Positions 35,501-47,300 of a stretch of DNA of 64,000 nt are shown here, one piece after another (position 1 is the first letter of the stretch; each line of letters begins with the position of its first letter). Source of the stretch: Myxococcales bacterium. Its GTDB lineage: Bacteria > Myxococcota_A > Polyangia > Polyangiales > Polyangiaceae. The notes beneath the pieces are model-generated. The model saw nothing but the letters and a program-made list of their open reading frames with translations. It was not told where the DNA came from and made no database searches. The DNA is taken from positions 87,811 to 151,810 of the forward strand of contig JANYHK010000120.1 of NCBI GenBank assembly GCA_025359105.1, given 5' to 3'. Made by a program: the position numbers and the translations under genes.

Positions 35501-35504
<4 letters not shown>
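34698..35504 (-). CDS. exported PEGA-like protein with C-terminal membrane segments
   Basis: 268 residues from the ATG at 35504, which overlaps the kinase stop as ATGA. A signal peptide (to about residue 28, ending PAAAA) is followed by a Cys-containing helical region (about 30-75), then a beta-sandwich with EVDPGQHRVRGTAPG, the pattern of PEGA-type domains. Two hydrophobic segments near 186-207 and 231-250 anchor it. It is probably co-translated with the kinase and may sense or transmit an envelope signal to it, as similar pairs in myxobacteria suggest. Confidence 0.65.
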
Positions 35505-37003
<1,499 letters not shown>

Positions 37004-37106
37004 GCTCTCGAGGTTACCAGTCGAGAAGGGCCTCGACCAATGCGCGTCGTGGTTTCGTCCTCGGTGGAAACTTCGGCGGAGGGCGCATCATGGTAGATTC
37101 ATCTTC

Positions 37107-38456
<1,350 letters not shown>

Positions 38457-38473
38457 CGCGACGTCGCTCCGCG

Positions 38474-38977
38474 CTACCAGCCGCCCCCTCCGTCGCCGCC
38501 GCCGTCGTCCCCGCCCCCACCGTCGTCGCCGCCGCCCAAGGGGTCACCGCCGGGCGCGTCGGCATTGGCATCCGGCGCGTCGGGGCTCGGAGCCACGCCG
38601 CCGTACCCCGCGCCGAGATCGCGATCGTGGTAGCCGCCTACGCCGGTCGGATCGTCTCGTCCCAGATAGTGCTCGAGATCGGACCTGACCTGGTCGAGTG
38701 ACGGTGCGCCCCCGATCATCCCACCAGGATTGAATCCGCCGCCTCCGGCCGGGGGAGCGGACGAGCCGCCGTATCCGCCCGGACTGCCTGCGCTGTCGCG
38801 TGAGTAGTGGCACATCCCCTCGTGCCCGACGCCGCACGCGCCGCCGTGCGTGTCGCCGCCGCCGCGCGGGGTGCCGCCGAGGACGTCGTCGAGCGCGGCC
38901 GCATCGAGCGGTTCGAGTCGGCTACCGCTCGTAGTCGTCGCGTGGAGCTGATCGAACGTTCGTGATTGCTTGGACAT
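38474..38977 (-). CDS. Gly/Asp-rich small protein with double-glycine leader-like N-terminus
   Basis: 167 residues from the ATG at 38977, preceded by GGAGGAA. The N-terminal ~35 residues are helix-prone and end LDAAALDDVLGG, like double-glycine leaders of bacteriocin and other exported peptides. The rest is rich in Gly, Asp and Pro, with Cys at ACG and MCH, and ends in a GGGDDGGGG tail. I do not recognise a family. A second protein of the same plan is encoded at 41070. It could be an exported peptide precursor or a surface structural protein. No lanthipeptide-type or C39 peptidase gene is in view. Confidence 0.6.
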   Translation of the reverse strand: MSKQSRTFDQLHATTTSGSRLEPLDAAALDDVLGGTPRGGGDTHGGACGVGHEGMCHYSRDSAGSPGGYGGSSAPPAGGGGFNPGGMIGGAPSLDQVRSDLEHYLGRDDPTGVGGYHDRDLGAGYGGVAPSPDAPDANADAPGGDPLGGGDDGGGGDDGGGDGGGGW

Positions 38978-39036
38978 TGGCTTCCTCCGTGTCGTCAATT
39001 TTCAAAGGGCGTGAAGGAGCGATAAGGGCAGCGGCC

Positions 39037-39579
39037 TCACGGCGCCGTGGGGCGCGAACGAATCAGCGCCGAGAAGGTCCCGTGGACCATCGCTCCAAGG
39101 AGCTCGAGCTCGAATGCGCCGAGCAGGCGACCTCGGTACCTGCGAACGATGATCAATCGGCCCCCCGTCACGGGCTCGAGCGCTCCACCGCACTTCAGAG
39201 GACCGATCCACACGCGCGCGTCGGAGCCGATGACGTAGCGCCGGTCCCACGGGCCGTTCCGGCCGGGCCAGGCATGAATCAGCACGCGCCGAGGAGCACC
39301 GCTCGCGACGTCCTCTCTCTCGACGACGCCGACCTCGATCGGGTCTCGCGCCGTCTTGGGCAGCCGAGCCGCGGCATCCTCGACGGAGAAGCGTCCGACC
39401 GTGCGAGGCAGCGCGGCGCCCTCCGGCAGCGTGGGAAACGGTTCTCGGACGGCGAGCCTGACGGAGTCCTCCCGTGCGAACTCGGACGGGAGCCTCTGCC
39501 CCGACTGCGTCACCTCGCAATCGACTTCGTAGAGATCGTGGTTGGCGTCTTTCTGCATGGCGCGGGCAAGGTTTCCCAT
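39037..39579 (-). CDS. hypothetical protein upstream of a Gly/Asp-rich protein
   Basis: 180 residues from the ATG at 39579, with AGGAGG 6 bases upstream deciding the start. It has no signal peptide; the body is beta-rich (VEREDVASGAPRRVLIHAW, then RLIIVRRYRGRLLGAFELELLG) with conserved-looking Trp and Gly residues. The 59-base gap to the double-glycine protein downstream suggests one transcript. A possible sigma-54 site sits 34 bases upstream. Function unknown; a chaperone or maturation partner for the small protein is possible on position alone. Confidence 0.55.
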   Translation of the reverse strand: MGNLARAMQKDANHDLYEVDCEVTQSGQRLPSEFAREDSVRLAVREPFPTLPEGAALPRTVGRFSVEDAAARLPKTARDPIEVGVVEREDVASGAPRRVLIHAWPGRNGPWDRRYVIGSDARVWIGPLKCGGALEPVTGGRLIIVRRYRGRLLGAFELELLGAMVHGTFSALIRSRPTAP

Positions 39580-39886
39580 GGCGTCCTCCTGTCTCGGTCG
39601 TATGTCCGAAGTTGCGAGGCGCATGCCACGCGCGCTGTGCCCGCAAGGGCGGCATTTGCTGCCCACGCTGATCCCGACGGGCCCGTCGGCGCGCGCGACG
39701 CGCCTGCACACGCTCCCGCGGCTCGACCTCGGAACGACGCAGCCGTGGATCGATCGGCACGACCCGTTCCGAGGTGACACTGTCGGAAAATGCGTTGTCT
39801 CGAGGCAGCGCCGCGGCCCTCCTCATAGCGATGGACCTGCTGCGCCCCGTCGGCGGTGAGCACGCGCCTTGCTCTATCGCTCCAGC
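39580..39886. other. divergent intergenic region, 307 bases
   Basis: Lies between the 180-residue hypothetical gene (minus) and the aspartic-peptidase-like gene (plus). No convincing gene is present. It holds the possible sigma-54 promoter at 39613-39628 on the minus strand. The lower GC of the stretch near 39780 (GGAAAATGCGTTG) may mark a promoter for the plus-strand gene, without clear boxes. Confidence 0.5.
39613..39628 (-). promoter_or_regulatory. possible sigma-54 promoter
   Basis: On the minus strand the sequence reads TGGCATGCGCCTCGCA, against the RpoN consensus TGGCACGnnnnTTGCW. The essential GG and GC, correctly spaced, are kept, with two mismatches. It is 34 bases before the ATG at 39579, a suitable distance, and the nearby FHA activator is RpoN-dependent. 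Confidence 0.4.
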
Positions 39887-41029
39887 ATGAAAACCCACCA
39901 CTTCATCTCGAAGGTTCTACTTCCGACGACGTTCGCGCTCGCAGGCGCCTGCAGCCAGGGCTCGCCGGGCTTCGACGAAGCCGGTTCGAGTTCCACCGCG
40001 CGCGGCGCCTTCGCAGAGGACGGCGGCGTGGCCGCCGTTTTTGCAACCGATGCCGCCGGCGATGGGGACGCGGCGGCCTCCGGCGAGAACGGGCAGCAGA
40101 TCGCGCTCACCGTGACGAGCACGGCCGCGGACTCGTACGCGGTCGTCGACGTCGCGATCGGCGCCGATCCGCCGTTCAAGGCGGTCGTCGACACCGGCTC
40201 GAGCGGGCTGCGCGTCGTCCAGGGCGCGGTGACCAGCGCCTCCTGGACCGCGGCGGGTATCGTCGCGCCGAGCGTCGTCTACGGCGCGATCGAGGCCAAC
40301 GGCGAAGTGATGACCGCGACGGTCAAGATCGGCGGAGTCGCCATCCCCTCGCCCATCAAGGTCGAGCACATCACGAGCGCTCGTTGCACGCCGGGGCATG
40401 CGACCTGCGGTGCCGCCAACGGCGATGTCAGCGCGCTCCGGTTTCGCGGCGAGACCAAGGCCGTCCTCGGCATCGGCATGCGCGTCTCGCCAGGCCTCTC
40501 CCACCCGCTCGCCGCGCTCGGCAAGCATGCGCAATACATCGTTGCGCTCGGCGCGTATGGCGCGACGACCGGCAATCTGCTCGTCGACCCTGGTCAAGCC
40601 GAGCTCGACCGCTTTCGCCCGAATCTGGCGCATCTCAAGCCGAGCGCGGCCCTCAGCGCCGATGGCCTCACCGGCTGGGACGACCAGCACGTTCCGTTCT
40701 GCATCAACTCGTTCTGCGGGGAGGCCCTCCTCGAGATGGCAGGTGGCGCGGCGCGCGTCGTGCTCGCACGAGCGCCCGACTTCCAGGCGATCGGTGTGGC
40801 CAGCGGAGCTTCGCTGATCCCGACGGGGACGGCCCTTCGCGAGAAGTTGATCAACGACAGCGCGGTCTCCCTCACCGTCGGCGCGACTCCCTCGGTGGGG
40901 CTCGACGCGATCGCCGTCGGGTACGCGACGGGCGGCACCACGACGAGCCTCGGCATCCTGCCATTTTTCCAGAAAGACGTTCTCTACGACTTCGCTGCAG
41001 GGACCATCGGCGTCGCCGACAAGAAGTGA
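39887..41029 (+). CDS. aspartic-peptidase-like lipoprotein
   Basis: 380 residues from the ATG at 39887. A signal ends in a lipobox (LAGAC), followed by a Ser/Ala/Asp-rich linker. The core has FKAVVDTGSSGLRVV (Asp near residue 102), the active-site motif of pepsin-type or DUF3443-like proteins, and ends LGILPFFQKDVLYDFAAGTIGV, like the closing strand of that fold. A second catalytic DTG/DSG is not evident, so activity is uncertain. Cys pairs (CTPGHATC, CINSFC) may form disulfides. It lies 40 bases before the second double-glycine Gly/Asp-rich gene, and a processing role is an attractive guess. Confidence 0.65.
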   Translation: MKTHHFISKVLLPTTFALAGACSQGSPGFDEAGSSSTARGAFAEDGGVAAVFATDAAGDGDAAASGENGQQIALTVTSTAADSYAVVDVAIGADPPFKAVVDTGSSGLRVVQGAVTSASWTAAGIVAPSVVYGAIEANGEVMTATVKIGGVAIPSPIKVEHITSARCTPGHATCGAANGDVSALRFRGETKAVLGIGMRVSPGLSHPLAALGKHAQYIVALGAYGATTGNLLVDPGQAELDRFRPNLAHLKPSAALSADGLTGWDDQHVPFCINSFCGEALLEMAGGAARVVLARAPDFQAIGVASGASLIPTGTALREKLINDSAVSLTVGATPSVGLDAIAVGYATGGTTTSLGILPFFQKDVLYDFAAGTIGVADKK

Positions 41030-41069
41030 CCACGAACGACGAACGCCGAACGAGAAGGAGGACAGTGAC

Positions 41070-41597
41070 ATGAAAATCAAACTCATCGAGCTCGATCACG
41101 GGACATTGGTAGGCGTGAGCGGCGGGAGCCGACTCGCTCCATCCCCGAGCCCCCGCGCGAGCTTCGGCAACGACGGGCCGCTGGGCATGCCGGGGTCAGC
41201 CGCTGCCTCCACCTGGCACGATCAGACCGACCAAGATCGGCACGCGAACGGATGGGAAACTGGGGGCGTCAGCGCGACCGCGGACGTCAACGCCGACAAC
41301 GGCGCGGCCGCGAGCCCGCACCCCGACGCGTGGCAGGGCGACGATCCGAATGACGCGACCCTCAGTGACCGCACGGGCGACGACGGAGGCGGCGATGACG
41401 GCGGCAGCGACGACGGCGGAGGCGGCGGTGATGGAGGCGGAGGTGATGGCGGAGGCGGAGGCGATGGCGGAGGCGACGGCGGAGGTGGAGGCGACGGCGG
41501 AGGTGGAGGCGACGGCGGAGGTGGAGGCGACGGCGGAGGTGGAGGCGACGGCGGAGGTGGAGGCGACGGCGGAGGCGGAGGCGGCTCCGACAACTGA
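41070..41597 (+). CDS. Gly/Asp repeat protein with double-glycine leader-like N-terminus
   Basis: 175 residues. The ATG at 41070 is preceded by AGAAGGAGG. The first 19 residues end LDHGTLVGVSGG, close to the classical ELxxVSGG peptide leader. A Ser/Pro/Asp/Asn-rich section follows (to about 107), then about 65 residues of Gly and Asp arranged as GGGGGD repeats, ending GGSDN. It shares this plan with the protein at 38474. Calcium binding by the Asp/Gly tail or export by a leader-recognising transporter are possible; neither is shown. It follows the aspartic-peptidase-like gene. Confidence 0.65.
   Translation: MKIKLIELDHGTLVGVSGGSRLAPSPSPRASFGNDGPLGMPGSAAASTWHDQTDQDRHANGWETGGVSATADVNADNGAAASPHPDAWQGDDPNDATLSDRTGDDGGGDDGGSDDGGGGGDGGGGDGGGGGDGGGDGGGGGDGGGGGDGGGGGDGGGGGDGGGGGDGGGGGGSDN
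41418..41590 (+). repeat. in-frame 18-base-type repeat encoding Gly5-Asp
   Basis: Units of about 18 bases such as GGAGGTGGAGGCGACGGC repeat at least five times with little change, encoding GGGGGD. The near-identity at DNA level implies recent expansion, and copy number may vary between strains. Confidence 0.75.
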
Positions 41598-41660
41598 CGG
41601 CGGTAGGGGCGTGGCGGCGGTCAGGTCCCGTTCGTGGCGCACGCGGTGCTGGCGGCGCGT

Positions 41661-41700
41661 GTGATCCGTTCGGTCACACGTGAGATCCCGCTGGGATCAC
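41661..41700. terminator. two adjacent hairpins, possible terminator
   Basis: GTGATCCGTTCGGTCAC (41661-41677) and GTGAGATCCCGCTGGGATCAC (41680-41700) can each fold into a stem of 7-8 pairs with a small bulge. They lie 64 bases after the Gly/Asp repeat gene and before a sigma-54 promoter candidate. No T-run follows, so termination is uncertain; a regulatory hairpin is an alternative. Confidence 0.35.
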
Positions 41701-41813
41701 AGGACCGCTCGCCCACCAGGGGGCCTCTGGAGTGTCCAGCCCGTTTGCGCCGGATGTTGGGCCGCGTGCGCGACGGTTGCCTGGAAATCGGCTCCGGAGT
41801 CAGCGGGCAGAGC

Positions 41814-41829
41814 TGGCACGACGGCTGCA
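41814..41829 (+). promoter_or_regulatory. sigma-54 promoter candidate upstream of the DcrB-like gene
   Basis: TGGCACGACGGCTGCA matches the RpoN consensus TGGCACGRNNNTTGCW at every conserved place but one (C for T). It lies 54 bases before the ATG at 41884. The FHA/sigma-54 activator is encoded 3.4 kb upstream. Confidence 0.6.
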
Positions 41830-41883
41830 TCGAGGGCCTCACGCGCGATACCGGCGCCCTTGCCCCCAGAGGAGACTCACGAC

Positions 41884-42465
41884 ATGCCCCCTTCGAACGC
41901 GTCGAGCCCGGTGCCAAAGCACGCGCCAGAAATCGCTGGCCTATCCTTTCAGCCGCCCGAAGGTTGGTCAGAGCAGGTCGTCGTGATCTACGCAGCGCCG
42001 CGCAGCGAGCCCGGAGCTCCCAGCGTCGCTTTGACCCGATGGTCGCGCGAGCCTGCGCCCACGTTCGCGGCGTTCGTGGCCCGCCACCTCGCGAGCTTCG
42101 CAGAGCGGCTCGCGCGCTTCGAGCTCCTCGCCAACGAAGAGATGATCGTCGGGGGCTGCCGCGCGGTTCGCGCGCGGTTCCGTGCGATGCGCGGGGATCG
42201 CGCACGCTTGCTCCACGAGCTCATCGTCTACATCGACACGCCGCAGGGCGAGGTCGTGAGCTTTGGCTGCACCTTCGGGCCCGGTGGTGAGGCCCGCGCG
42301 ACGGCCGCCATGGAGAAGCTGCTCTCCACCGTTCATTTCCGCGCGAAGTTCGACGAGGACTCGGGCGTCCGGCTCGCGCCGTCGACGACCCCGCTGCCGA
42401 CGCCCCGCGAGGCCGCGTCCGAATGGATGCCGGTCCCGATGCCGGGCAAGAGGCGGTTTCAATGA
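41884..42465 (+). CDS. DcrB-like (DUF1795 type) protein
   Basis: 193 residues from the ATG at 41884, with AGAGGAG upstream. It lacks a signal peptide. The body resembles DcrB/PsbP-like domains: an opening amphipathic segment LSFQPPEGWSEQVVVIYAAP, then LTRWSREPAPTFAAFVARHL and a final helix MEKLLSTVHF. Cytoplasmic DcrB-like proteins often accompany type VI secretion effectors, possibly as loading factors; no VgrG, PAAR or other T6SS gene is in the window. Its stop overlaps the next gene as ATGA, and it lies behind a sigma-54 promoter candidate. Confidence 0.65.
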   Translation: MPPSNASSPVPKHAPEIAGLSFQPPEGWSEQVVVIYAAPRSEPGAPSVALTRWSREPAPTFAAFVARHLASFAERLARFELLANEEMIVGGCRAVRARFRAMRGDRARLLHELIVYIDTPQGEVVSFGCTFGPGGEARATAAMEKLLSTVHFRAKFDEDSGVRLAPSTTPLPTPREAASEWMPVPMPGKRRFQ

Positions 42466-42773
42466 GCGACGCGGACTCGTACCTGCGGCTCGAGTACCCG
42501 TGGCTCGACGACCCGCCGGCTCCCGTAGCGGAACCCGGCTGCCCGGCGTGCAAGATCGCGAGGATGTGCACGAAGGACGGCGACAAGGCGGTCGTCCAGG
42601 GCGATGGCAGCTTCGTGAGCAGCTACGATCCCGCCCTCGCGCCCCACCAGGATACCCTCGAGGAGATCAACAAGCGCATCGACGACGCCCTGATGCCGTG
42701 GGAGATCTTCAACGGCGTCTTCGGCGGCTTCGATCCGGCGATGAGCGAGAGCGACATGCACTTCGGCGGCTGA
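42462..42773 (+). CDS. small hypothetical protein coupled to the DcrB-like gene
   Basis: 103 residues. The ATG at 42462 overlaps the DcrB-like stop. A Cys cluster near the start (CPACKIARMC) could bind metal; the C-terminal half is acidic and Phe/Gly-rich (FNGVFGGFDPAM). I do not recognise it. Coupling implies a joint role with the DcrB-like protein, for instance as a cargo or adaptor of a secretion system. No later gene on this strand continues the operon; a convergent gene follows. Confidence 0.55.
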   Translation: MSDADSYLRLEYPWLDDPPAPVAEPGCPACKIARMCTKDGDKAVVQGDGSFVSSYDPALAPHQDTLEEINKRIDDALMPWEIFNGVFGGFDPAMSESDMHFGG

Positions 42774-42964
42774 GATTGAGCGATCGGTGGTCGCTCGATG
42801 TCGAGCTGCGCGACGCCGAGCGCCGCACGCCAGCGTGGACGTCGCCCGGCGTGTTCTCGACTCCCTCGACGCGACAAGAGCGAGGGAGCCACCTCCGTCG
42901 GCTGCCGCCTGACCCCAGCGCAGGGCGCGCGAGCTCAGTCGCGAAGGTGCGACGTCGCGCGCCC

Positions 42965-44020
42965 TCAGGGCGTGTAAACCTCGACGGTCGCTGTAATGTC
43001 CGTGACGCTCGACCTGGTCCCACCCATGGCGTAGATGCGTCCGTCGGCCCCGACGGCGGCGGCGTGACCGGCACGTGCCTCGTTCAAGCTCGCGACGACG
43101 GTCCACGTATCGGTGCTCGGCATGTACGCCTCGACGCTCGTGACCGGGGTCCCATTCGACACGCCTCCGATGGCGTAGATGCGCCCGTCCGGTCCGGCCA
43201 CGGCGGCGAGCGCCGCACGTCCGACGTTCATGCTCGCGACAGGCGCCCAGCTGTTCGTGCTGGGGGTGTACGCTTCCGCGGTCTTCAAGCCCCCTTGCCC
43301 GGGTGGCCCGTTGAAGCTGCCTCCGATGGCGTAGAGCCGTCCGTCCACGCCGGCGACGAGCGCGACTCCCTCGCGGACTGTCGTCATCGGGGCGGCGCTC
43401 GTCCAGGTCTTGCTGCCGAGCGTGTAGACGTCGAGGTTCCATCCGCAGCCGTTGTTTCGGTCACAGCTTCCGGCGGCGTAGATGCGCCCGTCGGCGCCCG
43501 CTGCCGTTGCCACATAGTCGTTTGGTGCCAACAGCGCGTCGACGGCCGACCACGTCTGGGTGGCCACGCTGAAGGCCTCCACGATGTTCGAGTCTCCGAC
43601 GGCGTACAGCCGGCCATCCGACGCCACAACCGCCCCGAAACTGACGCGTCCCGAACTCATGCTAGGGACCGCCGACCATGCGTTGGTGGAAGGAGAGTAG
43701 GCCTCGACTGTCGCGAAGTACGGCCCGGTCCAGTCGGTGCCTCCTATCGCGTAGATGCGTCCGTCCGGCGCCCCTGCGGCGGCGAGGCCGGTTCGAGCGG
43801 TTGGCATCCGGGCGACGGTGACCCATTTACCGTGAACGGGGCTCGCGTCTGGCGGCGGCGTAGCGATGTCGGCTGCGGCATCTGACGGCGTCGAACCGCT
43901 CGCGCCACCCGACGCGCCCGCGTCACTCCCGGCGTCCGAACCTGCGTCCCCTTGAACGAGGCCGCAGCCGACCGCGAGCACCGCCACGCCGGTCAACACG
44001 AAACGGGAGCTTCTGGCCAT
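42965..44020 (-). CDS. kelch-repeat lipoprotein
   Basis: 351 residues from the ATG at 44020. A signal ends in a lipobox (AVGC), then an Asp/Ala/Gly-rich linker. The rest is a beta-propeller of about six kelch units, each with a DGRIYA[IMA]GG core and a later W in strands such as TNAWSAVPSM and TDTWTVVASL. Such propellers bind partners or sugars at the cell surface. No enzymatic residues are visible. It is divergent from the alpha-2-macroglobulin gene. Confidence 0.82.
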   Translation of the reverse strand: MARSSRFVLTGVAVLAVGCGLVQGDAGSDAGSDAGASGGASGSTPSDAAADIATPPPDASPVHGKWVTVARMPTARTGLAAAGAPDGRIYAIGGTDWTGPYFATVEAYSPSTNAWSAVPSMSSGRVSFGAVVASDGRLYAVGDSNIVEAFSVATQTWSAVDALLAPNDYVATAAGADGRIYAAGSCDRNNGCGWNLDVYTLGSKTWTSAAPMTTVREGVALVAGVDGRLYAIGGSFNGPPGQGGLKTAEAYTPSTNSWAPVASMNVGRAALAAVAGPDGRIYAIGGVSNGTPVTSVEAYMPSTDTWTVVASLNEARAGHAAAVGADGRIYAMGGTRSSVTDITATVEVYTP

Positions 44021-44363
44021 TCGACGCAGACAGTCTTCCAGACGCCCCCGTCGTCGCCACAGGAATCGATGCGATCCTTGTCCCGAGATACAGCTTTTCA
44101 TCGACGTCCTGAACGGGTTGAACGGCACGTCGTCGAGGCTCCCGTGCAGGTTCGCACGGGAGGACGTCGTCGCGCGAACGCGGAGCTCAGCTCCGCCTCG
44201 GTGACCGGCACGTGGCGGGGCGCGCGTTGCGAAGCCAACGATTCCGTAGACGCAAATGAAGCGGGCTCCAGATCGAATGGGGCCCATGTACGTCCCATGA
44301 GGGCACACTCGCGTGGGCCGGGCTTTGTGTAGGCTCGTTCCAACGCTCTCTCGGAGGCTGCCC
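44021..44363. other. divergent intergenic region with two short palindromes, 343 bases
   Basis: No convincing gene. CCCGTGC-AGGTTC-GCACGGG (44141-44160) and GCGGAGC-TCA-GCTCCGC (44180-44196) are perfect 7-base inverted repeats. They could be operators or hairpins in the leader of either divergent gene. GGAGG at 44353-44357 is the ribosome binding site of the macroglobulin. Confidence 0.5.
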
Positions 44364-47300
44364 ATGAATCGTCCGGTCGCTCCTTTCCCGTTGGTCGGGC
44401 TCGTGGCGTTCGCGCTCTCGCTGGGGTGCCCGGGGCAGAAGCCGCCGGCCCTGGGCCGCGCCGGCGCCGGCGATGGCGGGTCCCGGGTCACGAGCTTCAA
44501 GACGAGCAAGTCGGGCGTTGGCTTCCGGCTCAGCAACGCCGAGGAGGACGACGCGCAGGACCGGCCGGCGGTTGCCCCGTCGACGGCGCTGTCGGCCGCA
44601 GACACGCAGAAAGTGCTCGCCCGCCTGCCGCCGCTGGTGGCGGGGCCCGACGACGATCAGGACTTCGCGCTCCGCGACAAATCGATGCCCGCGCCGCGCA
44701 CGGGCAAGACGGTGACCGAATCGTTCCCGCCGCCCGCCGGTGGCCCGCCGTCGGTCGCGCCGTCCGCCGGCGCGCTCACCGTCGTCCGTCACTCGCCCGA
44801 AGGCAACGTCGACCTCGCGCCGTTCCTGTCGGTCACGTTCTCGCAGCCCCTCGTCGCGGTCACGTCGCACGCGGAGCTCGCGAAGATCGCGCCGCCGGTG
44901 AAGCTCACGCCGCAGCCCCCCGGCGAGTGGCGATGGCTCGGGACGCAGACCGTCGTGTTCCAGCCCGAGAAGCGTTTCCCGATGGCGACCGATTTCTCCG
45001 TCGAGATCCCGGCGGGCACGAAGGCGGCGAGCGGCGCGTCGCTTGGTGCCGCGGAGAGGTGGACGTTCTCGACACCGACCGCCAAGCTCGTGCAGCAATT
45101 CCCGCAGAGCGGCCCGGTCGATCTCGAGCCCATCGTCTTCTGCGACTTCGATCAGGAGATCGATCCGCAGGCCGTGCTCGCGTCGATCAAGCTCTCCGTC
45201 GCGACCGGCAGCAGCGGCGCGCCCGTCGCGGTCCGAATGGCGACGGAGTCCGAGGTCGAGTCGGACAAGCTCGCGCGGCCGCTCGCGGCCAAGGCCCAAC
45301 CCAAGCGCTGGCTCGCGTTTCGTGCGGCGGAGAAGCTCACGCCGGCGACGAGCTACCTCGTCCGAGTGGGCCCCGGGACGCCGTCCGCCGAAGGACCGAA
45401 GAGGACGACGACCGAGCAGGTCTTCGGCTTCCACACCTACGGCCCGCTGCGCCTCGAGACCGCGACCTGCGGCTGGGGAGATCGCTGCGTGCCGCTCCAG
45501 CCGTTCAACGTCCGCATGAGCAACCCCATCGATCCGAAGAAATTCGACAAGGCGATGGTGCAGGTGACGCCGGAGCTTGCGGGGATGAAGGTCTCGATCG
45601 GCAACAATTATCTCACGATCGAGGGGCGCACCAAGGGCCGCACCCGCTACAAGATCAAGGTCGCGGCCGCGATCGCAGACACCTTCGGCCAGACGATGGG
45701 CAAGGACGCCGAGGCCGCAATCGACGTGGGGCCCGCCGAGCCGAACCTGTTCCGCGAGCAAGCCGAGATGAGCGTGCTCGATCCGGCGAGCACGGCGACG
45801 TTGCCGGTCTACAGCGTCAACGAGCCGCAGCTGCGCGTGCGCCTGTACGCCGTGCGCCCCGAGGACTGGATCGCCTACGAGAAATACCGCGCGAATTGGG
45901 ACCACGAGGCCAAGGAGACGACGCCGCCCGGGCGCCTCGTCCAGAACACGGTGATCGCGCCTCAGGGCGCGGCGGACGAGCTCACCGAGACCCTCGTGCC
46001 GCTGCAGGCCGCGCTCGGCAAGACCGGGCTGGGGCAGGTGATCGCCATCGTCGAGCCCACGCACGCGCCGCGGAAGGACTGGGGCCGTCAGTGGGTTCGC
46101 ACGTGGGTGCAAGTCACCAAGCTCGGCCTGGACGCGTTCATCGATCAGGATCAGATCGTCGGCTGGACGACCGTGCTCGGGACCGGCGCGCCGGTGGCGG
46201 ACGTCGAGGTGGGCGTCGTCAAGGGCGGATCGGCGAAGAGCGGCGCCGACGGGCTCGCGCGGATCGAGCTCACCGGCGCGGCCGGCGATCTCCTCTACGC
46301 CAAGCAGGGGCCCGACACCGTCATCCTCCCCGAGCGCTACGGTTCGATCGGAGGCCTGCGGCGCATCGAGGCGGGCGCGGACATTTCTCAGTGGCTCGTC
46401 TTCGACGATCGTCACATGTACCGCCCCGGCGAGGAGCCGCGCGTGAAGGGCTGGGTCCGGCGCCAGGGCCAGCGCCGCGGCGGCGATCTCGGCATGACTC
46501 CCGACGTCGGCAAGAAGGTCGCGTGGACGGTGCACGACTCACGCGGCGCCGAGGTCACCAAGGGCAAGACCGAGCTCGACGACGCGGGCGGCTTCGATTT
46601 CACCTTCAAGGTGCCGTCGAACGCCAACCTCGGGCAGGCGCAGGTCGAGCTGAGCATCGAAGAGAGCACGCTGCTTGGCGCGTCTCACTACCACGCGCTC
46701 TCGTTCGAGGAGTTCCGCCGTCCCGAGTTCGAGGTGAACGCGCAGACGACGAGCGGGCCGCACGTGGTCGGCGATCACGCGGTGGCGACCGTGGCCGCGA
46801 CGTACTACGCGGGCGGCGGCCTGCCGAACGCCGACGTCAACTGGACCGTCCACGGGACCCCCGGCCACTTCACGCCGCCGAACCGCAGCGAGTACGCGTT
46901 CGGCCCGGAGTCGCAGCCCTTCCACGGCTTCGGGCGCGGCGGCGGGGGAGGCCGCGGCTCCGAGGCGCCGCCCGCCGAGACGTGGACGGCGAAGACCTCG
47001 TCCTCCGGCGCCCACCGCCTGCGCATCGACTTCGACGCGCTCGAGAAGCCGGGCCCCATGTCGATCCAGCTCGACGCCTCCGTCACCGACGTCAACCGGC
47101 AAGCATGGAGCGCGCACGCGAGCCTGCTGGTCCACCCGGCGGACGTGTACGTCGGCCTGAAGCGCCCGCGCGGCTTCGTGCGCGCGGGCGATACACTGGA
47201 GATCGACACCATCGTCAGCGATCTCGACGGCAAGCTCGTCGCCGGCCAGAAGCTCACCTTGAAGAGCGCGCGCCTCGACTGGGAGCAGGAGGGGACGGAG

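Noticed and set aside
39757..39772. Possible sigma-54 site before the aspartic-peptidase-like gene (CGGCACGACCCGTTCC)
   Set aside because: The GC element is missing and the spacing does not fit.
41222..41593. Antisense poly-Pro protein opposite the Gly/Asp repeats
   Set aside because: Direct reverse reading of the repeat tract; no ribosome binding site or independent features.
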